64,000 nucleotides of DNA from Actinobacteria bacterium UBA2286. GTDB taxonomy: Bacteria > Actinomycetota > Coriobacteriia > Anaerosomatales > Anaerosomataceae. Made by a program: the position numbers and the translations under genes. Position 1 is the first letter of the stretch. Each line of letters begins with the position of its first letter. The notes under the pieces are model-generated. The model did not search any database, was not told where the DNA came from, and saw only the letters and a list, made by a program, of their open reading frames with translations. The stretch is from contig DDWM01000022.1 in the NCBI GenBank assembly GCA_002345925.1, forward strand, positions 1 through 64,000, in the 5' to 3' direction. Below are positions 18,524 to 26,955 of this stretch, in pieces.

Positions 18524-20029
18524 TCACGCCTCCGGACGAAGGTGCGGGAAGAGGAGTACGTCGCGAATCGACGCAGAGTCGGTAAGCAGCATGACAAGGC
18601 GGTCGATGCCGATGCCCATCCCGCCCGCAGGAGGCATTCCGTACTCCATGGCGCGAAGGTAGTCCTCGTCGTAACCCATCGCCTCGTCGTCTCCGGCACC
18701 CTTGGCGCGAATCTGCTCGGCGAAACGCTCACGCTGGTCAACCGGGTCGATCAGCTCCGAAAACGCGTTAGCAAGCTCGCGACCGCACACGATGAGCTCA
18801 AACCGCTCAGTGAGCTCAGGCTCGGATGGCTTCTTACGGGCAAGGGGCGAGGTCTCCAGCGGGTACTCGGTAACGAACGTTGGCTGAATCAGGGTGCCTT
18901 CAACCAGCTTCTCGTAGAGTTCGGTGATGAGCTTGCCTTTGCCCCATGACGGGTCGTGCGGCACGCCATGGTGGTCGCAAAGGTGGCGCAGGTGCGCGTC
19001 GCTGACAGCGAAGGAGATCTCCTCGCCGGCTGCTTCGCTCGTGAGGTCGAACATCGTCCGCCTCGGCCATGGACCGGTGAGATCGATCGCGGTGCCCTGG
19101 TACTCGATCTCAAGCGTGCCGAGAACCTCGATCGCGGCGGCTGTGACCATGCCCTCGGTCAGCTCCATCATGCCATCGAGGTTCGTGAAGGCCTGATACG
19201 CCTCGAGCATAGTGAACTCCGGATTATGCCGGACGGATACACCTTCGTTGCGGAAGGAACGGTTGATCTCGAAGACGCGATCGAAACCGCCCACCAGCAG
19301 GCGCTTGAGATACAGCTCCGGCGCTATCCGTAGGTAGACATCCATATCGAGCGCGTTGTGGTGGGTGGTGAAAGGACGCGCCGTCGCCCCACCCGGAATC
19401 GGGTGAAGCATCGGGGTCTCCACCTCGATGAAACCGCGCGCCTCCATGAACCGCCGTATCGCCGAGACGCACCTGAATCGTGCGTCAAACGTTCGACGAA
19501 CCTCGGGGTTGACGATGAGATCCACGTATCGCTGACGATACCGGGTCTCAACATCGGTGAGGCCGTGGAACTTCTCGGGAAGCGGGCGCAAGGACTTGCT
19601 CAGCAGCACAACGTCCGTAGGCACGACTGAGAGCTCGCCACGCCTGGTGCGGGACACTGTGCCAACTGCGCCGACCCAATCGCCAAGATCAAGATCGGCC
19701 GAGCGACCAAAGATCGACTCGCCGAGAACGTTCACTCGGCAGAACAATTGGATGTCGCTGATGCCGTCTCGAATGACGATGAAGAGAATCTTACCCTGAT
19801 CGCGCTTAGCGACCACGCGTCCGGCTACCGCCACTACCTCAGCGGCGTCCTCACCCGGCTCTAGGGCATCCCACTCTGAGATGACCTCGGCGACAGCGTG
19901 AGTGCGGTCGAAACTATCCTTGTACGGCTCCTCGCCAGACAACCGCAAGGCGTCGAGCTTCGCCCGACGAACCTCGATAGGGTCGTCTACAGTGCGCTCT
20001 TCTCCGGGTGTGAGTTCGCCGTCGGTCAT
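18524..20029 (-). CDS. lysS: Lysyl-tRNA synthetase, class II
   Basis: The 501 aa have an N-terminal OB-fold anticodon-binding domain and a class II catalytic core. Motif 2 (FRNEGVSVRHNPEFTMLE) and motif 3 (GGMGIGIDRLVM) are intact. It charges tRNA-Lys. The start is 6 bases after greA, giving a greA-lysS transcript that may continue into clpC. Confidence 0.96.
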   Translation of the reverse strand: MTDGELTPGEERTVDDPIEVRRAKLDALRLSGEEPYKDSFDRTHAVAEVISEWDALEPGEDAAEVVAVAGRVVAKRDQGKILFIVIRDGISDIQLFCRVNVLGESIFGRSADLDLGDWVGAVGTVSRTRRGELSVVPTDVVLLSKSLRPLPEKFHGLTDVETRYRQRYVDLIVNPEVRRTFDARFRCVSAIRRFMEARGFIEVETPMLHPIPGGATARPFTTHHNALDMDVYLRIAPELYLKRLLVGGFDRVFEINRSFRNEGVSVRHNPEFTMLEAYQAFTNLDGMMELTEGMVTAAAIEVLGTLEIEYQGTAIDLTGPWPRRTMFDLTSEAAGEEISFAVSDAHLRHLCDHHGVPHDPSWGKGKLITELYEKLVEGTLIQPTFVTEYPLETSPLARKKPSEPELTERFELIVCGRELANAFSELIDPVDQRERFAEQIRAKGAGDDEAMGYDEDYLRAMEYGMPPAGGMGIGIDRLVMLLTDSASIRDVLLFPHLRPEA

Positions 20030-20035
20030 CGTCTA

Positions 20036-20509
20036 TTAGGCGGAAATCGAGACGACTTCGTACTCGATCTTGCTACCGCGTGGGGTGGTTACCCAGACGG
20101 TGTCACCCTTCTTGGCGCCCATAACGGCCTGGCCGACGGGTGACTCGTTCGAGATACGATCGTGGATGGGGTCTGCCTCGGCAGAACCGACAAGCTGATA
20201 GGTGTGCTTGTCATTAGTCTCAACATCCCGAAGCTCAACTTTGGAACCAAGGGTGACCTTGTTCTTGTTCTTAGGAGCTTGAATGATCGTTGCGTGCGCG
20301 AGGATTACGTTGACCTCGATGATACGGCTCTCGACCCACGCCTGCTCGTTCTTGGCGTCGTCGTACTCAGAGTTCTCTGAGATATCGCCGAACTCTTTGG
20401 CCTCTTTGATTCGTTCGCCTACTTCACGGCGGCGAACGGTCTCCAGATGGGTCAGCTCCTGCTCAAGGCGGGCCTGACCTTCGGGGGTGAGGGCGACTTC
20501 CTTCTGCAT
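20036..20509 (-). CDS. greA: Transcription elongation factor GreA
   Basis: The 157 aa match GreA in length and in its two halves: an N-terminal coiled coil with the acidic tip region FGDISENSEYDDAKNEQ and a C-terminal FKBP-like domain. It rescues backtracked RNA polymerase by stimulating transcript cleavage. ATG at 20509 is preferred over GTG at 20521, because GGGAGCG sits 3-4 bases before the ATG and the family starts MQKEV...LT. Confidence 0.95.
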   Translation of the reverse strand: MQKEVALTPEGQARLEQELTHLETVRRREVGERIKEAKEFGDISENSEYDDAKNEQAWVESRIIEVNVILAHATIIQAPKNKNKVTLGSKVELRDVETNDKHTYQLVGSAEADPIHDRISNESPVGQAVMGAKKGDTVWVTTPRGSKIEYEVVSISA

Positions 20510-20571
20510 TAACGCTCCCACTCTTTGGGTTCACTTGATTGGCGCCGACTGGCTGCCAAAACGCTCACGAG

Positions 20572-20599
20572 AGTATACAACATCGCAACCAACACACAA
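20572..20599 (-). promoter_or_regulatory. Promoter of greA-lysS
   Basis: On the minus strand TTGTGT (20594-20599), a 16-base spacer and TATACT (20572-20577, preceded by TG three bases upstream) lie about 60 bases before greA. Confidence 0.5.
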
Positions 20600-20610
20600 G
20601 TCGGAACGCA

Positions 20611-20634
20611 CGAAGGCGCCCGCGGGCGCCTTCG
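20611..20634. terminator. GC-rich palindrome between tatA and greA
   Basis: A perfect palindrome CGAAGGCGCC followed by CGCG and its complement lies after the tatA stop. It lacks a T run, so termination is only possible. It is the only feature in the gap besides the greA promoter. Confidence 0.4.
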
Positions 20635-20657
20635 AATGATGCGTGGGAATGAGATGC

Positions 20658-20876
20658 TTAAGCTTCGTCGTCCTCGGACTTCGCTGCCTTCGCTGAGTCC
20701 GTCGGCTTCTCGTCCTCATCGTCTCCGGTGACATCGTTCATGCCATCGCGGAGCGCCTTGGCGGACTTGCCGAAAGTCTTTGCGAGCTTAGGGAGCTGAC
20801 TCGGACCGAAGAGCAACAGAACGACGGCCAGAATCGCGAAGATCTCCATGCCACCAGGAACCCCAAATGCCGCCAT
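20658..20876 (-). CDS. tatA: Twin-arginine translocase subunit TatA/E
   Basis: The 72 aa contain a single N-terminal membrane helix (~10-25), the conserved FGPSQLPKLAKTFGKS hinge and amphipathic helix, and an acidic tail. TatA multimers form the pore for folded, cofactor-containing proteins, such as the molybdoenzymes the 3' end of this window would serve. GGAGG lies 5 bases before the ATG. Confidence 0.93.
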   Translation of the reverse strand: MAAFGVPGGMEIFAILAVVLLLFGPSQLPKLAKTFGKSAKALRDGMNDVTGDDEDEKPTDSAKAAKSEDDEA

Positions 20877-20897
20877 GTCTTCCTCCTATCGGAACAC

Positions 20898-20918
20898 CCG
20901 ACGGACACTGGCCGTCGG
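20898..20918. terminator. Hairpin between rex and tatA
   Basis: CCGACGG, a 7-base loop and CCGTCGG form a perfect 7-bp stem in the 107-base gap. No T run follows on either strand, so its role is uncertain. Confidence 0.35.
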
Positions 20919-20983
20919 ATACTACTCGCACAACGAACGCTAGCGTACCACCTTCATGTGCCAGGTGCTACGAGCGCCATCTA

Positions 20984-21637
20984 CTAGACTCTGTCCGCAC
21001 CATCTATGCGAGAGAGGTAATACAGGGTGTGCAGCAACTCATGTACCGGATCCGTGTTGTGCAGAGTAACGGTTGATGGGACGCGCACGATCACTGGCGT
21101 GTAATTGAGCATGATCCGCACGCCGGCAGCAATCAGTCTGTCTGCTACCTCTTGAGCCGCGTTGGGCGGAACCGCCAGCACGCCGATGCGAATGTTCTGA
21201 TCGGCTACCGTCCGCGTTAGGTCGTCGATGTGCTGGACGATGATGTCGCCGATCCTCGTCCCGACCTTGCGGGAGTCGGCATCAAAGATGGCGGTCACGT
21301 GGAACCCATGCTGTCGTAGGCCGTTGTAGTTGGCGATGGCTGAACCAAGATGCCCCGCCCCAACCAACGCAAGGCGGTGTACGTGATCAGCACCGAGTAT
21401 CCTCTGCACGCGATCCACAAGACTCACGATGTCGTACCCGACGCCACGCTTTCCGAACGATCCGAAGTGCGTCAGGTCGCGACGGATCTGGGCAGGGTTC
21501 ACGTCAGTGAGCTCGCCGAGGCGCGCGGATGAAACCGTCGATTGACCATCCTGACGCAACTGGATGAGCACGCCGAGATACAGGGGCAGCCGCTCGATAA
21601 CGCCTTCAGGAATACGTTTGCTTGGTTCGTCGGCCAC
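20984..21637 (-). CDS. rex: Redox-sensing transcriptional repressor Rex
   Basis: The 217 aa have an N-terminal winged helix (LGELTDVNPAQIRRDLTHFG) and a Rossmann domain with GAGHLG, then a C-terminal swapped helix (DPVHELLHTLYYLS). Rex senses the NADH/NAD+ ratio and represses fermentation and respiration genes when NADH is low. GTG at 21637 is chosen for GGAGGG 6-8 bases upstream; a TTG/ATG extension of 21 residues lacks one. Confidence 0.94.
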   Translation of the reverse strand: MADEPSKRIPEGVIERLPLYLGVLIQLRQDGQSTVSSARLGELTDVNPAQIRRDLTHFGSFGKRGVGYDIVSLVDRVQRILGADHVHRLALVGAGHLGSAIANYNGLRQHGFHVTAIFDADSRKVGTRIGDIIVQHIDDLTRTVADQNIRIGVLAVPPNAAQEVADRLIAAGVRIMLNYTPVIVRVPSTVTLHNTDPVHELLHTLYYLSRIDGADRV

Positions 21638-21671
21638 GACATGCCCTCCGCCGGAGAATATCTTGCCCCAA

Positions 21672-21691
21672 TGGTAACCAGTTGTTACAAA
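21672..21691. promoter_or_regulatory. Candidate Rex operator upstream of rex
   Basis: TGGTAACCAGTTGTTACAAA contains the inverted repeat GTAAC-N5-GTTAC and resembles known Rex sites (TTGTGAA-N6-TTCACAA) loosely. Its place about 35 bases before the rex start suggests autoregulation, as known for Streptomyces rex. Confidence 0.45.
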
Positions 21692-21709
21692 GTCCGGCAA
21701 GCAAAACGT

Positions 21710-22840
21710 CTATGAAGACTCCGGAGCGCTCAGTGAACCGACGAGTCGAATGACGTCAGCCCGTGTCACGATTCCGGACAGCCGACCATCCTCGACAACT
21801 AGCACCGCTCCGGGACCGCTCGGCTCCAGACGCGTAAGAACCTGGTCTACGGTGACTTCAGGAGTCACAACGACCTGGCTTAAGTCCTTGTTAGCGGTTT
21901 CCCCTGCGGTCAGGGTGGACCATTGATCCCTAGCAAGATCACGTATGGCCTGAAGCTCGATCAATCCAATCACGCGGCCCTCAGAAACCACGGGATAACG
22001 AGAGTGCCGCCCACCGAGAAAGAACGAATGCGCCATCTCCTCAAGCGTGGTATCGGCGGGCACTAACGTCACGGGCGACGACATGATCGACGACAGTGGA
22101 ACTTCCGAAAGGCGGGACTTCACGAGTTGCTGCTGATACGCGGCTCCAGCTAGCGATGACAGGAACCAACCCATGACCGCGAACCAGATCAGGTCGAGAG
22201 ATCCGCGCAACACCCCGACGACCGCAACTGCTATGAGCGCATAGCCAAGAAGCTGGCCCATGCGACTTGCCCAACGAGTCGCCTTCAGGATATCGCCGGT
22301 AACGGCCCACAGAATCGAGCGCAGTACTCGGCCACCATCGAGTGGGAACCCGGGGAGCAGATTGAATATCGCGACAGTCAGATTGATGTATGTGAGGTAC
22401 TCGACGGGTATCTGCAACATGGGGCTGGCCTCGATAGAGCGCAGAATCGCCATCGCACCGAACCCGATTCCCGAGAGAATCAGGCTCATCCCGGGTCCGG
22501 CGAAGGCAATCAGGAACTCAAGCCCGGGGCCTGTGGGTTCTTCCTCCATTTGCGACACGCCGCCGAAAGCAAACAGCGTGATACGAGATATCTTGAGTCC
22601 TCCGGCACGGGCCACCAGAGAGTGCGCGAACTCATGAATCACGATTGACGCGAAAAACGCCGCCGTCATCGCAATGGCTATGAAGACATGCACAGTTGAG
22701 TTCTGTTCAGGCAGAGCCGCCGGCAGGTAGCTCGTGCTAAGCGTGAACGCCACAAGAAAGAAGATCAGGAACCAGCTCGAGTTGACCTCGAGCGGTATCC
22801 CGAAGAACCGGCCAATGGTGAACGAACGCAGCCCGAACAC
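21710..22840 (-). CDS. Site-2 metalloprotease (M50) with two CBS domains
   Basis: The 376 aa are an intramembrane protease of the SpoIVFB-like group. Zinc ligands are His69 and His73 in HEFAH, with Glu70 as base, and Asp168 in LLPGFPLDGG. About six membrane segments precede two C-terminal CBS domains (~245-300, ~315-370), which usually bind adenine nucleotides and gate activity. The substrate may be a membrane-bound transcription factor precursor; none is next to it. The start is GTG with GGCGGG upstream. Confidence 0.92.
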   Translation of the reverse strand: MFGLRSFTIGRFFGIPLEVNSSWFLIFFLVAFTLSTSYLPAALPEQNSTVHVFIAIAMTAAFFASIVIHEFAHSLVARAGGLKISRITLFAFGGVSQMEEEPTGPGLEFLIAFAGPGMSLILSGIGFGAMAILRSIEASPMLQIPVEYLTYINLTVAIFNLLPGFPLDGGRVLRSILWAVTGDILKATRWASRMGQLLGYALIAVAVVGVLRGSLDLIWFAVMGWFLSSLAGAAYQQQLVKSRLSEVPLSSIMSSPVTLVPADTTLEEMAHSFFLGGRHSRYPVVSEGRVIGLIELQAIRDLARDQWSTLTAGETANKDLSQVVVTPEVTVDQVLTRLEPSGPGAVLVVEDGRLSGIVTRADVIRLVGSLSAPESS

Positions 22841-22894
22841 ACATCCCGCCTTTCTCAGGGGCGACCGACGCCGGCCGCCCCACCTACACCGTAG

Positions 22895-23689
22895 CTAGAA
22901 TGCAGCGCCATCGAGCGCGTGCGAACACACGCAGTCACGCTCGGCAGGCATTGCCGGAATCATCGCGTACAGCAGCGAGCGGACCTTGTCATTGTTCTCT
23001 CCGAAGACGCGAACGACCTCTTCGTTCGACACGGGCTCGGCGCCCTCTGCTCCGGCGTCATGATCGGTGATCAACGAGATGTTGCAGTAGCAGATCTCCA
23101 GCTCACGCGCGAGATAAGACTCGGGATACTGCGTCATGTTGATGACTTCCCAGCCCTGTGCCGCGAACCACTTGGACTCAGAGCGGGTCGAGAAACGGGG
23201 GCCCTGGATAACGACGACCGTGCCCCGCTCGTGAACGGTGATTCCAAGCTTCTTTGCTTCATCAATCGCAACCGCCCGCATATCCGGGCAGTAAGGATCC
23301 GCAGAGGACACATGCGTGGTCGTGGGACCATCGTAGAATGTGTCGGTGCGTCCCCAAGTACGATCTACGAACTGGTCGCAGATCACAAAGTCCCCGGGCT
23401 TAACATCCGACTGCAACGACCCGCAGGCGTTCGGCCCGATGATGCGGCTCACGCCCAGCATCTTCATGGCGTAGACGTTCGCACGGTAGTTGATCATGTG
23501 CGGAGGATACTGATGCTCCTTGCCGTGACGAGGCAGGAAAGCTACCTTCCGGCCGCCGATCTCGCCATACATGACCGGCGAGGACGGAGCGCCATACGGT
23601 GTGTCGACCTTGAACTCGGTAGGGTCTTCCAAGAGTGAGTAGAATCCGCTTCCTCCGAAGACGCCAATTTCCGCTTTAGGGTACTGCAT
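22895..23689 (-). CDS. mtnP: S-methyl-5'-thioadenosine phosphorylase family
   Basis: The 264 aa belong to the PNP/MTAP family 2: GGSGFY at the start for phosphate, PRHGKEHQYPPHMINYRAN, QGPRFSTRSES and NMTQYPE. It cleaves methylthioadenosine (or methylthioinosine/inosine) to the base and a ribose phosphate, recycling polyamine and SAM by-products. AAGGAG lies 7 bases before the ATG. The choice between MTA and purine nucleosides cannot be settled by eye. Confidence 0.9.
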   Translation of the reverse strand: MQYPKAEIGVFGGSGFYSLLEDPTEFKVDTPYGAPSSPVMYGEIGGRKVAFLPRHGKEHQYPPHMINYRANVYAMKMLGVSRIIGPNACGSLQSDVKPGDFVICDQFVDRTWGRTDTFYDGPTTTHVSSADPYCPDMRAVAIDEAKKLGITVHERGTVVVIQGPRFSTRSESKWFAAQGWEVINMTQYPESYLARELEICYCNISLITDHDAGAEGAEPVSNEEVVRVFGENNDKVRSLLYAMIPAMPAERDCVCSHALDGAAF

Positions 23690-23769
23690 TGGGTACTCCT
23701 TGAATCGATCGGGCGCCAGTCACGGCGCGTGTTCGGGCTCTTGAGGATTGTAGCCCATACGCCCTCGGC

Positions 23770-24774
23770 TCACGCGCCTTTGCGTAGACCGAACTCCGCT
23801 TCACCTTTGACGTTTGATCGTCCGGCCTCCACGGACATGGGCACGTGAAGCGGTCGCCGGAAAAGGTTCGTCGCGTCGGTCCAGCTCTCTTCCACGATTG
23901 TCGCCGCCTTCGCCGCTTCGACGAATCCCGCTGCCTTAGCGTCAGTGTTATCCGCGTGGTGCAAGATGAGCGCCTCCAAAGTGCTTGGCCGCTTCGGTGC
24001 ACCCCATTCCAGCTCTCCGTGATGCGAAATCATGACATGCGAGAGTCTGACCGCAAGATCTGATGACAGTACGTCCGGCATGCTCCTAAGAACGGCGAAC
24101 AGGCGCCGCTCGCCAAGAACAACATGCCCAAGGAGTCGCCCTGCGTCGGTGTACTCAATTGAGGTTCCAAACGTAAGTTCATCGACCTTGCCGATGTCGT
24201 GCAGCAGAGCACCCGTCACCAGTAAGTCCCTATCCACCGTCGGATAGAACCCCGCGAGGCCCGCGCACATCGTCGCAACCGTCACCGTATGTTCCAGGAG
24301 ACCACCGATATATGCGTGGTGATACGCCTGTGCCGCAGGGCACTCTTTGAACTTCTCGAAGAAGGCCTTGTCGCCAAAGATCACACGCAGCAGTTTCGAC
24401 AAACCCGGCTCTCTGACCGAACGCACAAGAGTGCGTAGCTCTGTGACCAGTTCCTGGATGTCTCGGGGACCCGACGGCAGCATGTCGGCTGCGGAATAGT
24501 CGACTGCGGGCGTCATCGAGTCTACCGACACCCGAAGTACTCCCCTGTAGACCGTTACAGTTCCACACACGCGAACAATGGAGCCACTGGGGACGGCCTC
24601 GGCGGCCCTGTCTGGTCTGAACATCACGGCAACCATGCGCCCGCTGCGATCAGCCAGCTCCATCGACAGGTACGCCTCACGAGCTCGAGTCGATCGGAGC
24701 TCCTTGCTGCGCAGGGCGAATACGGAATCGACCTTCATACCTTCTTTGAGTGAACCGATATAGACAGCTTTCAT
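23770..24774 (-). CDS. OB-fold/HD-domain protein, YhaM-like 3'-5' exoribonuclease
   Basis: The 334 aa have an N-terminal OB-fold nucleic-acid-binding part (~1-100) and an HD domain with HHAYIGGLLEHT and LLHDIGKVDEL, then H-x-x-x-SHHGELEWG. This order is that of Bacillus YhaM, a metal-dependent exoribonuclease. ATG at 24774 has GGAGGT 5 bases upstream. The C-terminal ~30 residues are not conserved-looking. Confidence 0.85.
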   Translation of the reverse strand: MKAVYIGSLKEGMKVDSVFALRSKELRSTRAREAYLSMELADRSGRMVAVMFRPDRAAEAVPSGSIVRVCGTVTVYRGVLRVSVDSMTPAVDYSAADMLPSGPRDIQELVTELRTLVRSVREPGLSKLLRVIFGDKAFFEKFKECPAAQAYHHAYIGGLLEHTVTVATMCAGLAGFYPTVDRDLLVTGALLHDIGKVDELTFGTSIEYTDAGRLLGHVVLGERRLFAVLRSMPDVLSSDLAVRLSHVMISHHGELEWGAPKRPSTLEALILHHADNTDAKAAGFVEAAKAATIVEESWTDATNLFRRPLHVPMSVEAGRSNVKGEAEFGLRKGA

Positions 24775-24834
24775 GATCGACCTCCGCTTCGACATCCGCT
24801 ATCAGCATTGTCGCGCGCGGGTCTGACATGAAGA

Positions 24835-25647
24835 TCACTCGGAGGGGACTCCCCTCACTTGGGCTATTTGTCCGGGTTCAACACCAAACCGATCGGCGGC
24901 GCTTCCCATCCGTACCGCCAGTGTCAGCCAGCCCGAAGAGTCGATCAGAGCCACCGCTTCACCTTCTGGAACATCTGAGAACGTCGCACCAAAGGGAACC
25001 TCAAGAACGACTTTCCCGAAGACCACCTCCAGAACGCTGCGCCGCAGATCAAAGCGAACGAGGTCATCTGACGAAATCGCAAGACGAACGGACCCGAAGC
25101 GGTCGATGTCGACAACCTCGGCCATAACGACACCGTTCTCCATTCGCGATTCTTCGAACGGGGCGTTCACCAGTGTTGCGGAATCAACTGCGGAACCCAC
25201 AGCAGCGGGATCAACACCACACGCCAGAGCAGCCGCCGCGGGGGCAAGCACATCTCTCGCATGGAACGTGGCGAGTGGCGCTCTGAACGTGAGCGCCTCG
25301 GGCTCGATGGCGAACACCTCGGAGATTCCGCCAGATCGCCAGGTTGCAGGGATTAGGACTCCATTGTCGGGTCCGACGAGCACGGTCCCGCCTCCCGTCA
25401 CGATGCACAGATCGCGTCTTCCTCTGCCGACTCCCGGATCGACCACGACCAGGTGGATCGCCTCAGGGAGCTGCCAGACGCCTGAGGCGGCGACTGCGGC
25501 AGCTTTGCGGATGTCATACGGCGGCACATCATGCGCAAGATCGACGACACGCGCCTGAGGACAAGCACGGTATATCACGGCGTGACACATCCCTACCCAA
25601 GTGTCGCCCATACCGAAATCAGAAGTGAAGCAGATTATCGCCTGCAC
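24835..25647 (-). CDS. SAM hydroxide adenosyltransferase (DUF62)
   Basis: The 270 aa show the family signatures FTSDFGMGDTWVG at the start and VVVDPGVG in the middle, followed by VGPDNGVL. These enzymes split S-adenosylmethionine into adenosine and methionine; the fluorinase/chlorinase relatives differ at the halide loop. GTG at 25647 is chosen because GGGGAGGT precedes it by 3 bases, a short spacing. Next to mtnP and the YhaM-like gene it may serve SAM or nucleoside balance. Confidence 0.88.
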   Translation of the reverse strand: MQAIICFTSDFGMGDTWVGMCHAVIYRACPQARVVDLAHDVPPYDIRKAAAVAASGVWQLPEAIHLVVVDPGVGRGRRDLCIVTGGGTVLVGPDNGVLIPATWRSGGISEVFAIEPEALTFRAPLATFHARDVLAPAAAALACGVDPAAVGSAVDSATLVNAPFEESRMENGVVMAEVVDIDRFGSVRLAISSDDLVRFDLRRSVLEVVFGKVVLEVPFGATFSDVPEGEAVALIDSSGWLTLAVRMGSAADRFGVEPGQIAQVRGVPSE

Positions 25648-25723
25648 CTGACCTCCCCTCAACGCTGCGTCTCACTACTGTTTGCTCTACTATTGAGCTA
25701 AGAAACCCCAGGAGGTCGAGACA

Positions 25724-26173
25724 ATGAGAATGTCACGAAGGCCCCTCACGCTGCTCATGGCGCTTCTCTCAATCATCGTGCTGGCGAGCGGCTGCAGCAA
25801 GGCTGGTCTTGAGTACATACCCGCAGGCGGCACCTACACCATGCAAGCCGCGCAAACTGCGGCAGCCGAGGTCAGCCTTCAAGGTGTGGACGAGGTCATG
25901 ACCGCAGATGCATCCACCCTTCGGACTGAGCGATTGACAGAACTCAGAGCGAATGGCGACGAAGCGTCGGCGCTTGCCGACATGCTGACCGTAGACTTCC
26001 CGAGCGAGACCGCTGCCGTACCCCTGCGCGTCGAGGTTGCCACTGTCGACGGAGTGCCAGTCTGGCTAGTCATCGAAGCATGGGGAGACGAGGGTGAGGT
26101 ACTGACTCATAGGCGTCTCTGGGTAATCGACAGGACGACGCTCGAAGTCATTGGTTCATCGTCATATCGCTAG
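25724..26173 (+). CDS. Putative lipoprotein, 149 aa
   Basis: A signal peptide with n-region RMSRRP, a hydrophobic core and lipobox LASGC (Cys24) shows it is a membrane-anchored lipoprotein. The rest has no family I know; it ends in a small beta-rich part (PVWLVIEAWGDEGE...VIDRTTLEVIGSS). CAGGAGG lies 9 bases before the ATG. It is transcribed divergently from the SAM hydrolase gene and its stop overlaps the convergent gene at 26170-26173. Confidence 0.75.
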   Translation: MRMSRRPLTLLMALLSIIVLASGCSKAGLEYIPAGGTYTMQAAQTAAAEVSLQGVDEVMTADASTLRTERLTELRANGDEASALADMLTVDFPSETAAVPLRVEVATVDGVPVWLVIEAWGDEGEVLTHRRLWVIDRTTLEVIGSSSYR

Positions 26174-26565
26174 GCGACTTCAGCTGCCTCAAGCACTTGG
26201 AGACCCTGCTCGCCGAAAAACGCCTGAACCTCTTCGCGGATGCGGTCGACGGGAGTATCGACTGAGCGCAAATCCGAGATGAGCGACGCGACTCTGAGCC
26301 GACTCCTGTAGCTCTCATCTCCGCGCCGACGACACCTCAGCGCCTGAGACCGGAGCACCGCGGCGAAGTACGCCTGCACGCGCTTCTCCTCGGCTGGGCT
26401 CAGGCCCTGGCTCCGCATCCTGCCGAGCAGAGCTCGTCGGGTCTCGCGTGCTGCAACTCGAGCAGTCTCAGGATCTGACTTGAGCCTGAGGACAGCGTCG
26501 CGAGCAAGGCGAGAGAGCACGGAATCCAAACTTGCCTGTGTTGGAGCACTGATAGCCGCTTGCAT
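26170..26565 (-). CDS. Hypothetical helical basic protein, 131 aa
   Basis: No family recognised. The protein is mostly alpha-helical and arginine-rich, without membrane segments. Its start ATG at 26565 has a strong GAGGAGG 5 bases upstream, but that site lies inside the 3' arm of a perfect 10-bp hairpin (26572-26595), so translation may be regulated. Its last codons overlap the stop of the convergent lipoprotein gene. Confidence 0.65.
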   Translation of the reverse strand: MQAAISAPTQASLDSVLSRLARDAVLRLKSDPETARVAARETRRALLGRMRSQGLSPAEEKRVQAYFAAVLRSQALRCRRRGDESYRSRLRVASLISDLRSVDTPVDRIREEVQAFFGEQGLQVLEAAEVA

Positions 26566-26571
26566 GAATAC

Positions 26572-26595
26572 CTCCTCGAACGAGTGTTCGAGGAG
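26572..26595 (-). promoter_or_regulatory. Shine-Dalgarno-sequestering hairpin
   Basis: In the minus-strand RNA, CTCCTCGAAC and GTTCGAGGAG form a perfect 10-bp stem closed by the loop ACTC, ending 6 bases before the ATG at 26565. The 3' arm contains the ribosome binding site. As DNA it is also a 24-bp palindrome that a dimeric repressor could bind. Confidence 0.7.
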
Positions 26596-26635
26596 ACACT
26601 AACAAGGCGGTCTGACATGAAACAGCTCGGCGCAA

Positions 26636-26878
26636 TTACTCCACTGGGAAGATTGCGGTGATGGCCTCACGGGCAATGGCAACGTACTCGGGCGATGCGA
26701 TCAGCGTCTCGTCTCCGACTCGCCAGATCTTCGCTGCGGTGAGCGCGTAGAAGTCCTTGCTCTTCGCGTTCAGCGCATCCGTGAGCCGACTGCCCTCGAG
26801 AATGTACATCTCGCCTTCGATCCGGTGATCCTTGGTGATGATCATCACCCGGATGGCATTCTTATTCGTGTACACCAT
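26636..26878 (-). CDS. Conserved-looking small protein, 80 aa
   Basis: A compact 80-aa protein with a beta-rich start (IRVMIITKDHRIEGEMYI) and the stretch EGSRLTDALNAKSKDFYALT, which looks like a conserved core. I believe similar small proteins are annotated as domains of unknown function, but I cannot name the family. GAGAGG precedes the ATG. It lies between the DUF2085 gene and the hairpin-controlled gene, on the same strand. Confidence 0.7.
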   Translation of the reverse strand: MVYTNKNAIRVMIITKDHRIEGEMYILEGSRLTDALNAKSKDFYALTAAKIWRVGDETLIASPEYVAIAREAITAIFPVE

Positions 26879-26955
26879 CGAAGATCCTCTCGCCGGCTCC
26901 GTCCCCTGCCCTCATCTGAAACTGTACTCCATCAACGTGACGATTGGAAACGTCC

